Below, in pieces: positions 1 to 13,251 of a stretch of DNA of 64,000 bases; positions within the stretch are counted from its first letter, which is position 1; every line of letters starts with the position of its first letter. This stretch comes from Cladophialophora immunda. Lineage: Eukaryota; Ascomycota; Eurotiomycetes; Chaetothyriales; Herpotrichiellaceae. Both the position numbers and the translations under genes were made by a program. The stretch spans positions 3,534,001 to 3,598,000 of the forward strand of contig NW_015622541.1 in the NCBI RefSeq assembly GCF_000835495.1, given 5' to 3'. Under the pieces are notes generated by a model, which was not told the DNA's origin, did not search any database, and saw nothing but the letters and a program-made list of their open reading frames with translations.

Positions 1-26
1 TCTTGGTCCTTCGCCGCCGCAGCCGC

Positions 27-2190
<2,164 letters not shown>

Positions 2191-2297
2191 GACAATCTGG
2201 CCGAGTGGTTAAGGCGGCAGACTCGAATGGCCTATTCTCTTAGGTCTACTGTTATCTGCTGGGTTCGCCCGCACAGGTTCAAATCCTGTGGTTGTCG
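2191..2297 (+). tRNA. tRNA-Ser(CGA) with an intron after position 37
   Basis: A complete cloverleaf can be drawn. The acceptor stem pairs GACAATC with GGTTGTC (one G-T), with discriminator G at 2297. The D arm is GCC...GGC around GAGTGGTTAAG, which also forms the A box. The anticodon stem pairs GCAGA with TCTGC, and the loop reads CT-CGA-A. About 26 nt of intron sit between positions 37 and 38, the standard site. The long variable arm (GGG-TTCG-CCC) is typical of serine tRNA. The T arm is ACAGG-TTCAAAT-CCTGT, giving the B box. The anticodon CGA reads UCG codons. A long T run follows. Confidence 0.93.
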
Positions 2298-3674
2298 ATT
2301 TTGTTTTTTTTTTTGTATTTTTCGCGAGAGGTGTCCTTTTTGCCACCCTTCCTTTGTGCCCCATACTGGGAATAGGGAGCTTGGGGAAGGAAATTGGTTT
2401 GGTAGTGGTACTGAAGCTCAGAGTGGAGTGTAGTGAATGGGTGCAGAAAGCCGGAAAGCCATCAAGTGGCCGCTCAATTATATAGAAGACCTCAGAGAGA
2501 AGTGAATGGTATTCGCTATATACGCAAGTCCCCAGTGCGTCCACTGGAGACGACTGCTATTTTTGATACCTCATCTGGCTAGCCGACCAGCCAGGAAGGG
2601 GAATGAATGGCAGAAAGCACCCTTCAGCCTGAAGAGCTGGATGGAGATTGCCCCCCGCACACCAATGCTTTCTGCTCGCTATATTCGAAATCATGGCAAG
2701 GCTGCCATTTCTAGGAAAGAGTACTTGTGCCACGCAGTGACACGCATGTCTTGGGACAATCGTGTGGATGAAAATGTGCATCTTAGAATCGAAATCAACA
2801 GATGGGGCAAAGGAGACATCTCGTTGCGTTATGCCACTGCGCCGTTGAAAAACCGGGGAAGCTCAGCATCATATCAAGCAAGTTCAAACGTCCACCGCAG
2901 GAATCACAGTCAGACATTGGGCAAGAAGGCCGTCTTGGACGGGCGTTCAATGGCCCTGACGCGAGGGCATGTCGAAGATGATATCGTCCGAAGGCGCCTG
3001 CGGCTTGCGTGCCGCCATTGCGAGTGAACCCGCGATTGAACGACGCATGGGTACAATTCGAGGAGACATCTTGACGGGTTTCAATAGAATGTGACCCAAG
3101 GTTTTGTCGATATCGAGCTTGGGGTTATGTCCGCAAGGCATAGAGAAATGGCACTCGTCTACTGGACGACGCAGTTGTACATTTGGGCAGACATATTGTC
3201 GGTGGTTGACGGTAAGCGCTGGGCTTGTCTGTGTATTGGGGAAGCTGAAGGAGTGACTTGTAGTTGGATATGAATGAAAGTGTATGCGGGAGAGGCAAAT
3301 CAGTCAGATAGGAGTACGGTATAAATACCTTGCCTAGAATTGCATAAAGACCAACATGCTGAAAGCAAATAGAAAGAGATCATGTTCTCGTACCCCATTC
3401 GGTCGCCGATGGGTGAGAGTCGGCGGCAAACAAAGAGCTCGCGGCAAGGCTGAGCAGAAGGGGACGAGGCTTGATATTGTTCTCCTTTAGTATTGTTCTC
3501 CCACACAAAGCATCGGAATGCTGAAATGTTCCCACCACCAACGTATTTCCGGCATAGGAGGAGAACAAACGAGTCCTGACAGTGGATTGCCGGGCGCGGC
3601 ATGACCTTGTCCACACCCACAACGGTATTTGAGCTGTACCAGGTCGATGATGCTTGCCGATGTATGTTTGGTAT
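2298..3674. other. Long gene-free stretch between tRNA-Ser and cyanase
   Basis: About 1.4 kb. Several open frames exist, the longest 173 codons, but none shows a recognisable family, splice-supported extension or low-complexity pattern. It probably holds the cyanase 3' UTR near 3500-3674. No tRNA, repeat or transposon remnant was seen. Confidence 0.4.
2304..2314 (+). terminator. RNA polymerase III terminator
   Basis: Eleven consecutive T residues begin seven bases after the mature 3' end of the tRNA-Ser, as expected for Pol III termination. Confidence 0.8.
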
Positions 3675-4258
3675 CTAAAATCGGGTAAATGGCAGCCATT
3701 TTCCTCGGAGGGTGATTTTCGCCTGCATCAAATCAGCTCAGAGCTCTAGTACACTGTGATTTGTGTCTTACCCATGTATTGCCGTCCTTGTCGACCTCTT
3801 TTTCGACGTGGGTGGAGAAAGAAATTGCGCTCATGATACCGTCGCCAAACTTCTCGTTCAGGACGGCCTTATATGCATATCCGTAATTTTGCACAATCTC
3901 GTACAAGCGGTAGATCAGCGGTTCCTTGGGAGGCATCTCCACGCTCTTTCCACGGTCTGGGAACCCGCTCATTTGTGCCTCGAGGGTGGCATGGTCAATG
4001 CCAAAGTAGGCCGACAGCTTCTGGATATCTTCTGGGGACGGCTTTGCTTGTCCGTAGAACAGAGCTGCCACCGCGACCTCGTCCCGGCCAATCTCCTTGC
4101 CAATCGCCTCAAAGGTCACCTTCTTTTGCGCCTTCGCCTCGAACAAGGTTACAGAGGATTTGGGGAGGTTGGGATGTTGAGATACCTGGTCCTGTTAGCT
4201 GCCACGTCGAGCTTGTCCTTGAGGTGGAGCAACTCACATCCAGAGTTGCGAGAGACAT
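3675..4258 (-). CDS. cyn1: Cyanate hydratase (cyanase), 3 exons
   Basis: Converts cyanate with bicarbonate to ammonia and carbon dioxide, detoxifying cyanate and supplying nitrogen. Exons are 4258-4238 (21 nt), 4185-3772 and 3722-3675 (48 nt), giving 160 residues, the usual fungal cyanase length. Seen: an N-terminal helical domain ([20 protein letters not shown]) and the C-terminal cyanase domain with [18 protein letters not shown] and GIMSAISF, which contain the Arg, Glu and Ser that build the active site in the family. The last exon supplies the conserved ending [11 protein letters not shown], which replaces an unrelated read-through tail. The first exon supplies MSLATLD. Two acceptors six bases apart (4192 and 4186) could serve intron 1; the inner one gives [13 protein letters not shown] and is preferred. 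Confidence 0.95.
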
Positions 4259-5134
4259 GTTGGATGCTGGTCGGGTAAATTGCAACGAGGTCGGTCTGAC
4301 GTAGCACAACGCAGGACGAGGCTTTGACCTGAATGCTGTGGAGGTTAGACGTTGCAGAGGACGTAGAGGTAGAGACATGATGGATGCAAATGACACCGAA
4401 TATAAATAGCCAATCCAAAGAGATCCGTGGAGATGTGCACTCGTCAATATTTGTATCTCCTGCTTGGTAGAGGGGCCCTGAAGCTCTCCTCCCCGCATCA
4501 ACCATCATCCGGGCGAATTGCCGTCATCCCAGATCGCGCAGGTCGGCATCAGCCCTGGCCCGAGAGAGATGGCTCCCGCCTAGCTCTTCGAGAAGCTGCA
4601 AGACATGCTGAGGGAGAGCAAAGAGCATGCGACGAGTATCCATATCCGGGATGTGTCTGTGCCAATACGAATGATGGGATTCTGCGTGTCGATAAGGAAA
4701 AGGCCTGGTGCTCCCAGAAGCAGCATCTTTCAACTGCCTTCCGCGGCGAGGGGCATCTTGCCAGGGGTATTTTGTTTTTTCGCGGGGCGATGAGGCGCAG
4801 CAGCTGTGAGGCCAGCTCCTTATTGGGGCCACGGTGATGTGGAGGGTGTCGCGAGGACGTTTACCGCAGTGTGGTTGGTTCGACCTTGTTCCCAGGCGCC
4901 CTCGTCTCCAGCTTGGCATGTGCTTCACCTGGTTGACATGGCATGAATCAGCTGAAACGTCTGTCACTCGCCATGGCTGAAACGAATTCCTCCATGACCG
5001 TCGACCCCGTTTGAGTTCACCGCCGGGTAACCCTTATCGTTGCTCGAGACTGAGTGCGGTTCTCCAGTCGCCATCTGTTCTCTCTTCCCTCTCCTCTTTC
5101 GAGTCCAGCTCCGGTTCGAACTAGGGTTCCCGCC
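4259..5134. other. Intergenic region between cyanase and PLD (diverging)
   Basis: The two genes point away from each other, so both promoters lie here. Open frames of up to 147 codons are present but none is recognisable. The last 60 bases are CT-rich, as is common just upstream of fungal start codons. Confidence 0.45.
4401..4408 (-). promoter_or_regulatory. Possible TATA-like element of the cyanase gene
   Basis: On the minus strand this reads TATTTATA, about 143 bases before the cyanase start codon. Position and sequence are compatible with a TATA box, but AT-rich octamers occur by chance. Confidence 0.3.
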
Positions 5135-8100
5135 ATGTCCTACCCACAGCGCCCGGAAGACGACGGGCTCGCGTACGGAGACGACTATTCCCAATCTCGT
5201 GGAAGCGGTGGACAGGATGGAACTGATCGATCGCTGCTTGGAGACACTTTCAAAAAGTTCAAATCCGAGCTGGACAAGTACAAGTCGAGTTCTTCCTCGT
5301 CCCAAAATTATGGCTACTCCGCCTCCGGCGCTGGCTCCAATCAGCAGTATTACGGGCAGCAAGGTCCCAATACTGGATATCCTCAGATAGGCCAATCTGC
5401 TTACCCGGGAGGCCCGCCTACGCAACAATCCCAAGGTCGACCTGATCTCGCGTCCAAACTGTTTGGTGGATTACAAAACACTCTCCAGAACATCGGCTCA
5501 GACGTCACAAATCTGCTGGGCCCAGGAAATCGGCCTCCTTCGCAATATGGGCCGCCACCGCCAGGACAGACTGGTTATGCCGGGTATGCTAATGTGCCCG
5601 GTCCGCCAGGCATCCCCTCGGCCCCAAATCGCTACGACAGCTTTGCTTCAGAGAAACCAGGCAACGACGTCAAGTGGTACGTTGACGGGTGTGGCTACTT
5701 CTGGGCGGTGAGTCAAGCGCTCGAAGGAGCAAAACACTCGATCTGGATATTGGATTGGTGGCTGTCACCCGAGCTGTATCTCCGCCGGCCACCCTCTCAG
5801 AACGAACAATGGAGACTGGATCGAACGCTGCAACGGGCAGCACAACGCGGCGTCAAAGTCAAAGTGATCGTATACAAAGAGGTGACCCAAGCTTTGACTC
5901 TTTCCTCGGCACATACGAAACACGAACTCGAGAAACTGCATCCTAATATTGCGGTCTTTCGTCACCCGGACCATCTACCAGATGCTCAAACTGCTCAGTC
6001 GTCCTTGGTATCTTCTCTTCAAGCTCTGAAGCTCGATGCTGCGGGAATTTCTAAGCTTGGTGCGGATACGCTCAAGGGAATATATGGCGTGACGGACGAC
6101 GTCATCCTGTACTGGGCACATCATGAGAAGCTGTGCTTGATTGACGACAGGATTGCGTTTATGGGCGGCTTGGATCTCTGTTTTGGGAGATGGGATACAA
6201 ATCAGCATTCAATCGCTGATGCACATCCTTCCAACATCAACGATATCGTCTTTCCCGGTCAAGACTACAACAACGCCAGGGTCATGGACTTCAGCGACGT
6301 TGCACAACCGTTCCAGAACAAACTTGACAGGACCAAGAACTCGAGGATGGGATGGTCCGACATTGGCATTTGCCTGCAAGGATCTTGCGTCCAGGACCTT
6401 CGTCACCACTTCGTCGATAGATGGAACTTCATCTTCGACGAGAAATACAACGTCCGCAAGGATCAACGGTACTACAGGCTCCTGGACGATTTCCCTCACC
6501 CACCGACTGGCCCAGGCCAGCGACCCCAATCGCGCCCACAGTCACAAGGCCACCTTCAGCCTCCTGCGCCGGTTGGTGGATATGCACCACCCCCAGGCAG
6601 TCAACCCTACACGGAACCGGCGTGGCATACAACCAGCCGGCCGCACACGCCGGTCGCCGGCCAATACCAGGGTCAAGCAGGAACAGATACTGGCGCATAT
6701 GGCGCTCCAGCAACCCCTTCTGTCCCGGGCGCTCAGATTCACTCGCAACATCCTGAAGCCCAGTATGGTCAAACTGCGGCCTCCTTGGATCAAGCAACCC
6801 CGGCCCAAGCACCAATGCCGGCTCCGCCTCAGACCTCTGCAACTGCCTATGGCCAAGTCCCTCCACCTCCACCACAAGCTCCCATCCAGACTTCTGCCGG
6901 AGTCTACGGCCAAGCTTCTGCGCCTCCACCACAAGCTCCCATCCACACTTCTGCCGGAGTCTACGGCCAAGCTTCTGCGCCTCCACCACAGGCTCCTCAT
7001 CCACCTTCTTCTGATTCTTACGGTCAAGTGTACAGCCCTCCGCCACATGCAACTCCCCAACCTGCCACAAGCGCTTACAGTCAAGCCTCCAGCCCTCCGC
7101 CGCAGGTAGCCCCAGTCCAGCAACCAGTGAGCACCGGGAGTAGCTATCAACAACCCCCAGCCCAGACATTCCAGCAGAGCTTTCCTCCTCCGCCTCCTGG
7201 GCCACCTCCCCAAACATCAGCGGCCCCGGCACAGAGTTATCCGGGATATCCCCCGCCCCCGAGCGCAAACCCTCCGTACGCGCCCTACCATCAAGGACCG
7301 ACGGAACTTTCGACGCAGCAATCACCTCCTCAATCGTACCAGCATCAAAATTATCAAGCTTATCAACCGGCCGATGCAGGGCAAGCTCGTGGTTTCGACG
7401 AATATGGTCAAGAGTCTAGCAGGGGCTTTGATGATTATGGACCCGGAGGCGAATCCGAAAGAGGCCTCCGGGGAAGATATGACCAGTACAAAACGGAGGG
7501 GAAACTGTTGGGCCAGCAACTTTCATCTATTGGCAATGCTGTCTCAGGTGGCCTTGGGGACAAAGCGCACCAACTTCAAGGCAAATACTTTGGGGGTACG
7601 GACTCCTATGGGCGCCCGTATGCTCAGCCACGACCGGTTATGACCTGTCAGGTTCTTCGGAGCTGCACAACGTGGAGCAACGGAACTCCCCTCGAGCATT
7701 CTATCCAGAACGCGTACATCGATGTGATTCGGAACAGTCAGCACTTCGTCTACATCGAGAATCAATTCTTCATCACAGCCACCGGCGATCAACAGAAACC
7801 TGTCACAAACTTGATCGGTCAGGCTATTGTTGAACGGATCCTTCGGGCGGCTCGAAACAACGAAAAGTATAAAATCATTGTGGTCATCCCGGCAGTGCCA
7901 GCATTTGCGGGGGACCTCCGGGACGATTCTTCACTGGCCACCCGAGCGATCATGGAGTTCCAGTACAACAGCATTAACCGCGGTGGACACAGCATCATGG
8001 AGAAGATAGCGCAGGCAGGCTTCAATCCCATGGATTATATTCGATTCTACAACCTCCGGAATTACGATCGAATCAACTGCAGCAATTTCATGCAGCAAGT

Positions 8101-9168
8101 CGAACAGCACAGTGGAGTGAGATACGAAGATGCCCGGAAACAACACGATGACGCTGTCGGAGCCGGCTATGGGCAGTACGGCGAGAAGACAGGGACCACT
8201 CAACTGTCTCAAGCCTCTCAGTACCAGCAATACCAGACCGCCGCGCAGCAGATGGCCACTCCTGGGAGCGGCCGGTGGGACAGTGTGGCGGAATGCTACA
8301 TGCTCGGCGGCCAGGACATACGCACTGTACCCTGGGACGGCCCTCCTGAAGCCGAGTTCGATGCGTTCGTTAGCGAAGAGCTGTACATTCATTCAAAGGT
8401 AAATGTCGCTACTCATATGAGTTACTGAGTATCTAATCAGTCGCAGTGCCTCATCGCCGACGATCGAATTGTCATTATAGGATCTGCCAACCTGAATGAC
8501 CGCAGCCAACTAGGATCACACGACAGTGAGATCGCCCTGCTGATCAACGACTCTACGCCCGTCCAGTCGTACATGAGTGGCCAGCCCTACCAAGCAAGTG
8601 GTTTCGCAGCGTCTCTACGCAGACAGCTGGTCCGAAAACACGTCGGACTGATTCGGCCTCAACACTTCTTCAGACCGGACCCGAATTTTGACCCAGTCGG
8701 GGTGCCCAATGTGTATGACTGGGGCTCCCCAGAAGATAATGTCGTGGCAGATCCTCTCAGCGACACTTTCCAGGCACTGTGGAACAGCCGAGCACGGACG
8801 AACACCGAAGTCTTCCGACGAGCGTTCCGCGCTGTCCCCGACGACTTTGTGAATACCTGGGCCGATTACAAGGAGTTTTATGAGTACTTCTATCGGCACT
8901 CCGACGCAGAGGCTCAAGGGAAACCAAGCAAATTGCCGCCACGGGTCGAGTATGGACATGTTGTTAGGGCAGATTTCCCGGGAGGGGTCGGCGAGCTCAA
9001 GGAACTCCTGAGTCAAGTCAAGGGCACCCTGGTGGAGATGCCGTTGTGTTTCCTTCAAAGTAAGGCAATCCTGTCCCTTTTAAGCCACGACTAACATGCA
9101 GCGCAGACGAAGACATTGCTAAGGAAGGGCTGTCTCTAAATCCGCTGACTGAAGAAGTCTATACATGA
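5135..9168 (+). CDS. Phospholipase D with two HKD motifs, 3 exons
   Basis: Hydrolyses phospholipids to phosphatidate. Exons are 5135-8398, 8447-9059 and 9107-9168, giving 1312 residues. Seen: HKD1 near residue 330 (HHEKLCLIDDRIAFMGG). HKD2 spans the first intron: HSK at the end of exon 1 joins CLIADDRIVIIGSANLND. The last exon restores NEDIAKEGLSLNPLTEE, which closes the family's C-terminus. No PX or PH domain is present; the first 200 residues are rich in Gly, Tyr, Gln and Ser and probably disordered. Residues about 450-830, between the two HKD halves, are a Pro/Gln/Ser/Tyr-rich low-complexity insert with tandem repeats, making the protein much longer than the family's short fungal members. 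The start at 5135 was preferred to the in-frame ATG at 5054 because it opens a typical acidic/Gln-rich N-terminus; this is uncertain. Confidence 0.92.
6833..7003 (+). repeat. Tandem repeats of about 57 nt inside the PLD coding region
   Basis: Two near-identical units start at 6890 and 6947, preceded by a more diverged unit from about 6833. Each encodes 19 residues with the core AGVYGQASAPPPQAP. The near identity at nucleotide level indicates recent duplication by slippage or unequal exchange. The low-complexity tract continues to about 7620 with weaker copies of the YGQ-x-PPP theme. Confidence 0.85.
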
Positions 9169-9860
9169 GCTAGCATTGACAGCTGAGCTATGACTGAATG
9201 ATTGAATGAGCCAATTCATTTCACCTGACCGCCCTTCATTTCCGTGTAACCGCGTAAGGTGTAAGGTCCGAGATCAACTCTCTCGTCGGCCGAAGTGGTA
9301 GCAGTTCCTTCACATAAAGGGGCTGCGCAAAGCGCGTTTTATGCCTGACCGTACAGACCCGCTGGACAAATTCGGCGAAGCAGATGGATCCTCGCGCTGC
9401 TCAAGGAAAGCTTCCTTCATGCGCTGTGTCACTTCAGACTCTCCTTCTTTTGAGAGTTCAGCCCTTTTCTATGGCTGATTTCGATGTTGGTGAAGCTCAC
9501 TACCGCTGGCCGAGCTGCCATACCAAGCTCAGCAACCTAGGAAGAAGGAAGAGAGTTTGAGAACCAGCGGGATCGCCTCACCTCACTGGCGTCCTCGCCA
9601 AACCGTCTGCGGGAACCTGCTTGATGTCTTCCCCGCTTGCTACTTCACTTTCTGGTACTTAGCGACCTTCATCCATCATCCTCTTCACCTCTGCTTTGTT
9701 CCCTCCTTTCTTCCTTCACACAACAGTCTCTCTTAGTTTCCTTCTCTGGACTGTAATAGCTTTGCTCTTTTGAAGGTTGGAATCTGACGTTGCCCCTCCA
9801 CCCTCTTGCCCTTGGTCGTCTGCTAACTCCCACCCCTGACCCTGGTACACCAACCTCAAC
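9169..9860. other. Gene-free stretch between PLD and the zinc-finger gene
   Basis: About 690 bases. It should hold the PLD 3' UTR and the promoter and 5' UTR of the zinc-finger gene. The part from 9660 to 9850 is CT-rich on the plus strand. Nothing else was recognised. Confidence 0.5.
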
Positions 9861-11339
9861 ATGAAGATCAAATGCACCTACGAAGATTGCTTCAAGCAAT
9901 TCGACTCTCGGCAGGCCATGGTTCGCCACAAGGAAAAAGATCCTGGACACTCGTACTGCAAGCTCTGTGACGTCGACTGTGCTAATGACATGTTCCTCTT
10001 CATCCACCAGCTTGGAAGCCCTGCGCACAGTGAGTTGGCTTGCCCGCCCGCCTCGTGACGGCTGTTGGCCACTGACAGTGTCGTAGTCTGCTGCCCGATT
10101 TGCGCATGCGAGGTACTGAGTGAACTCCCGAAGAAACGTATAGCCGAAGCTGACCCACGCAGTTCAAAAGTACAATTGCCAGGGATACTCACATGGAAAC
10201 TGTAGGCACAAGTGTCAGATCTGAATCGAACACTAGCTGACTTGGGATGGCAGCAACATCGTTCCAACCAGAACATAGAGTGTGCTGGTTGCGGACAGAA
10301 GTGCGGATCAGCGTCGCAACTGATGCAACACATCGAGCAAGATGAATGTGAAGTCATCAAGCTCCAAGATTTCCAGATGCAGCGAGCCGAACGCCAGGTT
10401 CAGAAAGATGCGTGGGAGGCAGAGACGGATCCATTCGCTATCAATCCACCCATCTGGGATCAGACGAGTGCTGCCAGCAACAACGCTGGCCTTGATCTCT
10501 TGAGCAGGGCGACTCATGGCTCGGGACGATCTCTCAATGACGCCCTGGGTGAGCCAATCTCCACCGCATCCCACGAACAATTCCCACCACTCTCGCAGTC
10601 TCGGGACTCGAATGCGGCCAGTGCCAGTGCGGCTCCGCAGCAGTCTAGCTTTGCGGTCAAACCCACGAGTAACGTCCTCGACCTCGACGACGCCTCTGCA
10701 AAAGACATGTCCAACTTGCACATCTCCCAGCCGGCATGGGGGATGCAACAAGACGTCGACACACCACAGGGGAATGCCAATTCTGGAATGGTCGCAGGGT
10801 GGCTTAACACGGTCGCTGCCACGGCGGAACCACCATCCAACGGCTCGAGCGAAGTTGCCTCAATGTATGACAGAAAGGCGTCGTCGTCTGACTACCCTGG
10901 CAAAATCCCACCGACTTCACAGGCAAAGCCGAACCAAGATTCTTCTTACCAACACATTGTCCAGATGCCCGCCCACTCTATCGTGTCGACGAGGAGGCGA
11001 CTCGAAATCGAAAAGTATTGGGACTCCATCCGCCAAGTGTATTCTTGCCCGACCATCAAATGCAAACGTCAGTTCAGGACACCAGCTGACTTCAGAGCAC
11101 ACCTCCTGTCCTCAGCACACATTGGTGGTCAGGTCACTTGCCCCTCGTGCTTGAAGAGGTTTGCGACCACCGCAGCATGGGTCGCCCACACCGCTTCGGC
11201 CAGCAAGCGTTGCGACATCCGCAACAGCGCCAATTTCAATCAGGTTATGCGAGAAGTCACCGGTGGGCTCCTGGGCACACAAGGGTACAACGATAATGGC
11301 TCGGTCAAGTTTGTTGCGCCGAGGATTGAAGATTGGTAA
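9861..11339 (+). CDS. C2H2 zinc-finger protein, 4 exons
   Basis: Probable nucleic-acid-binding protein of unknown target. Exons are 9861-10029, 10087-10112 (26 nt), 10163-10201 (39 nt) and 10254-11339, giving 439 residues. Seen: finger 1 (CTYEDCFKQFDSRQAMVRH), a CKLCDVDC-x-H pair, then a finger assembled from the two tiny exons (CCPICACEFKSTIARDTHMET) running into QHRSNQNIECAGCG, then a Ser/Ala/Gln-rich disordered middle, and two C-terminal fingers (CPTIKCKRQFRTPADFRAH and CPSCLKRFATTAAWVAH). The micro-exons were found because both are needed to keep the finger and reading frame. Each of the three introns is 50-57 nt with good GT-AG ends. Confidence 0.85.
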
Positions 11340-11943
11340 AGCGATTGGGAGGGAGTCGTGGCTTTCTTGAAGCCAAACCGCACCCCATCCTAGGTATGAC
11401 TTTGATCTTGATATTGGGTGCGGCACCAACCTAACCCCTGAACAGATTTTCCAAAAGTCTACGTGACGAAGATTGATGACATCTGCAGTACGACCCGGGC
11501 TTGATATTGCCTCCACATTCTTTTTTAGACAGTATTGGCTCATTTCCTTTCGAGTCCTCGCGCCCGAGGCGCGTAAAAATTGTCATGAGCACGAAGTCGC
11601 ACTGAGCTGGGCGCTCCTTTGAAGAACTTGGCGCAGGGAGATATGAGATATGGATCCAGTGATACCCTTGACGAAGAACAGCAAAACAAAACAAAACAAA
11701 ACATGGCGCCTGGCATTGAAGACGGGACAGTGCACAGGTTAAGCCGCACTATGGGACGAAAAAGGATTGTGGATACGTGCTCTGGAAATTACAACAATAC
11801 ACACAGCTCTACTGGTCCAGCGGCAGCAAAAATCATGCACTGCAGATAGGTGTAATATGCTCACACAAATAGATTTGGCTTCATAGCATGCGACAGAAAT
11901 ATTACAGGGCGCTCAATCCTTTTTTTCAATCCCTCTCGTCCTT
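11340..11943. other. Convergent 3' region between zinc-finger and hydroxy-acid oxidase genes
   Basis: About 600 bases downstream of both neighbouring genes. A short AAAAC repeat lies at 11683-11702. No gene was recognised. Confidence 0.5.
11683..11702 (+). repeat. AAAAC microsatellite (4 units)
   Basis: Four perfect AAAAC units in the non-coding interval between two converging genes. It is a plain simple-sequence repeat. Confidence 0.9.
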
Positions 11944-13251
11944 TCACAGTCTGCTGGCAAACCCGTCCCGATCGACCTTGCAGAGGTAATCTCTCGTGAT
12001 GTCCTTGACGGTGGTCACGCCTGCTAGGCCCATGCACAGCCTGAACTCGTCGCTCAGCAGCCTCAGACACAGCTCGACGCCATCCTGCCCCTTGTACGCT
12101 AGCCCCCAGAGGATGGGCCGGCCGACCCAGCAAAAGTCTGCGCCCAGGGCGAGGGCCTTGAAGATGTCGGTGCCGTGCCTGATGCCGCCGTCGACGTGGA
12201 CAGGGACGCGCCTCTTGACCGCGGCCACGACCTCCGGGAGCGCGTCAAGGGTCGCCAGCGCGCCGTTCAGTTGGCGGCCGCCGTGGTTCGAGACGATGAT
12301 CCCATCGCAGCCGTGGCGGACCGCGAGCTCGGCGTCCTCAGCCGTGGCGATGCCCTTGACCCAGACTTCCATCTCAGGCCCGCACACGTCTTTCAGCCAC
12401 GGGATGGATTCGTCCCACGACAGGGTCGGGTTGGCCGCGTGCGTGTGGAACGTGATGGGCCCGCTCGGTGGGATGCGGCGTTGGCCGTCGTGATATCCTG
12501 CCGTGCTGGGACGGCGTTGGCGGGGCATCTTCGGCCGGCGAGAGGACGGGGTTTTCTTCTCGTCAGTGGCCGTCGTGATTCTACTGTGCTCCCTCCCCAC
12601 CGCTGTGTCGGTGTCCTCGTTCTGTTCCGCGAAGTTGGCTATAGAGAGGTGGGCGGGCAGTTTGAATTGGTTCCTGATCTCGAGATTGCGGCGGCCGAGC
12701 ATCGGCGTGTCGACGGTCAGGAGCACGGCTTTGTAACCGGCCTTTTTGGCGCGGTCTATCAGTTTCAGCGAGTGCTCGCGCTCTTCAAACAGGTACAGTT
12801 GAAGGACGTGCGGGTTGTCCCCGCTGGCTTCGGCGACGTCTTCGAGAGTGCTGGTGGAAAAGGAAGAGAGGCCCATGACAACTCTGCGTGAACGACACGC
12901 TCGTGCCGTTGCGATTTCTCCATCCGAGTGTGCCAGCCGTTGCATTGCCGTCGGCGCTACGCCGAAGGCAGAGCTGTTCTTGTGTCCGAACACCTGCACT
13001 GTAGTATCTATCTGTGAGATGTCTCGCAATACCCTCGGACGGATACGATATTTCCCGTAGGCTGAGATGTTCTCGGAGAGGGTGCTTCCGCAGTCGGCTC
13101 CTTCATTGTAGTAGTCTCGCGTCTGCTTGTCCATACGTTCATAGGCGAGGGATTCGAGTTCCGAGATCGTGAGGCAGTTTAGGTCGTGCGGCTCGGCCTG
13201 GGGCGCTCGAGGAGCGGAAGGGTCAGGTTTAGAATCGGCCTCGGGGGCCAT
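11944..13251 (-). CDS. FMN-dependent (S)-2-hydroxy-acid oxidase, peroxisomal
   Basis: Oxidises alpha-hydroxy acids with FMN (glycolate oxidase/lactate dehydrogenase family). One exon, 435 residues. Seen: GVAPTAMQRLAH, QLYLFEERE, LLTVDTPMLGRRNLEIR, VWVKGIATAEDA, SNHGGRQLNG with the active-site His-Gly-Gly-Arg, and DGGIRHGTDIFKALALGAD for phosphate binding. The last three residues are SRL, a type 1 peroxisomal targeting signal. Between LSIANFAEQ and PSGPITFHTHAANP lies a basic, low-complexity loop of about 50 residues where the flexible active-site loop of the family sits. The gene diverges from ALG3. The exact substrate cannot be told from the sequence. Confidence 0.9.
   Translation of the reverse strand: MAPEADSKPDPSAPRAPQAEPHDLNCLTISELESLAYERMDKQTRDYYNEGADCGSTLSENISAYGKYRIRPRVLRDISQIDTTVQVFGHKNSSAFGVAPTAMQRLAHSDGEIATARACRSRRVVMGLSSFSTSTLEDVAEASGDNPHVLQLYLFEEREHSLKLIDRAKKAGYKAVLLTVDTPMLGRRNLEIRNQFKLPAHLSIANFAEQNEDTDTAVGREHSRITTATDEKKTPSSRRPKMPRQRRPSTAGYHDGQRRIPPSGPITFHTHAANPTLSWDESIPWLKDVCGPEMEVWVKGIATAEDAELAVRHGCDGIIVSNHGGRQLNGALATLDALPEVVAAVKRRVPVHVDGGIRHGTDIFKALALGADFCWVGRPILWGLAYKGQDGVELCLRLLSDEFRLCMGLAGVTTVKDITRDYLCKVDRDGFASRL

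Noticed and set aside
4427..4967. Overlapping frames of 136 and 147 codons between cyanase and PLD
   Set aside because: No family features on either strand and they occupy the promoter region of two diverging genes.
9280..9345. A tRNA-like stretch after the PLD gene
   Set aside because: A GGCCGAAGTGG box resembles an A box, but no acceptor stem, T arm or B box follows.
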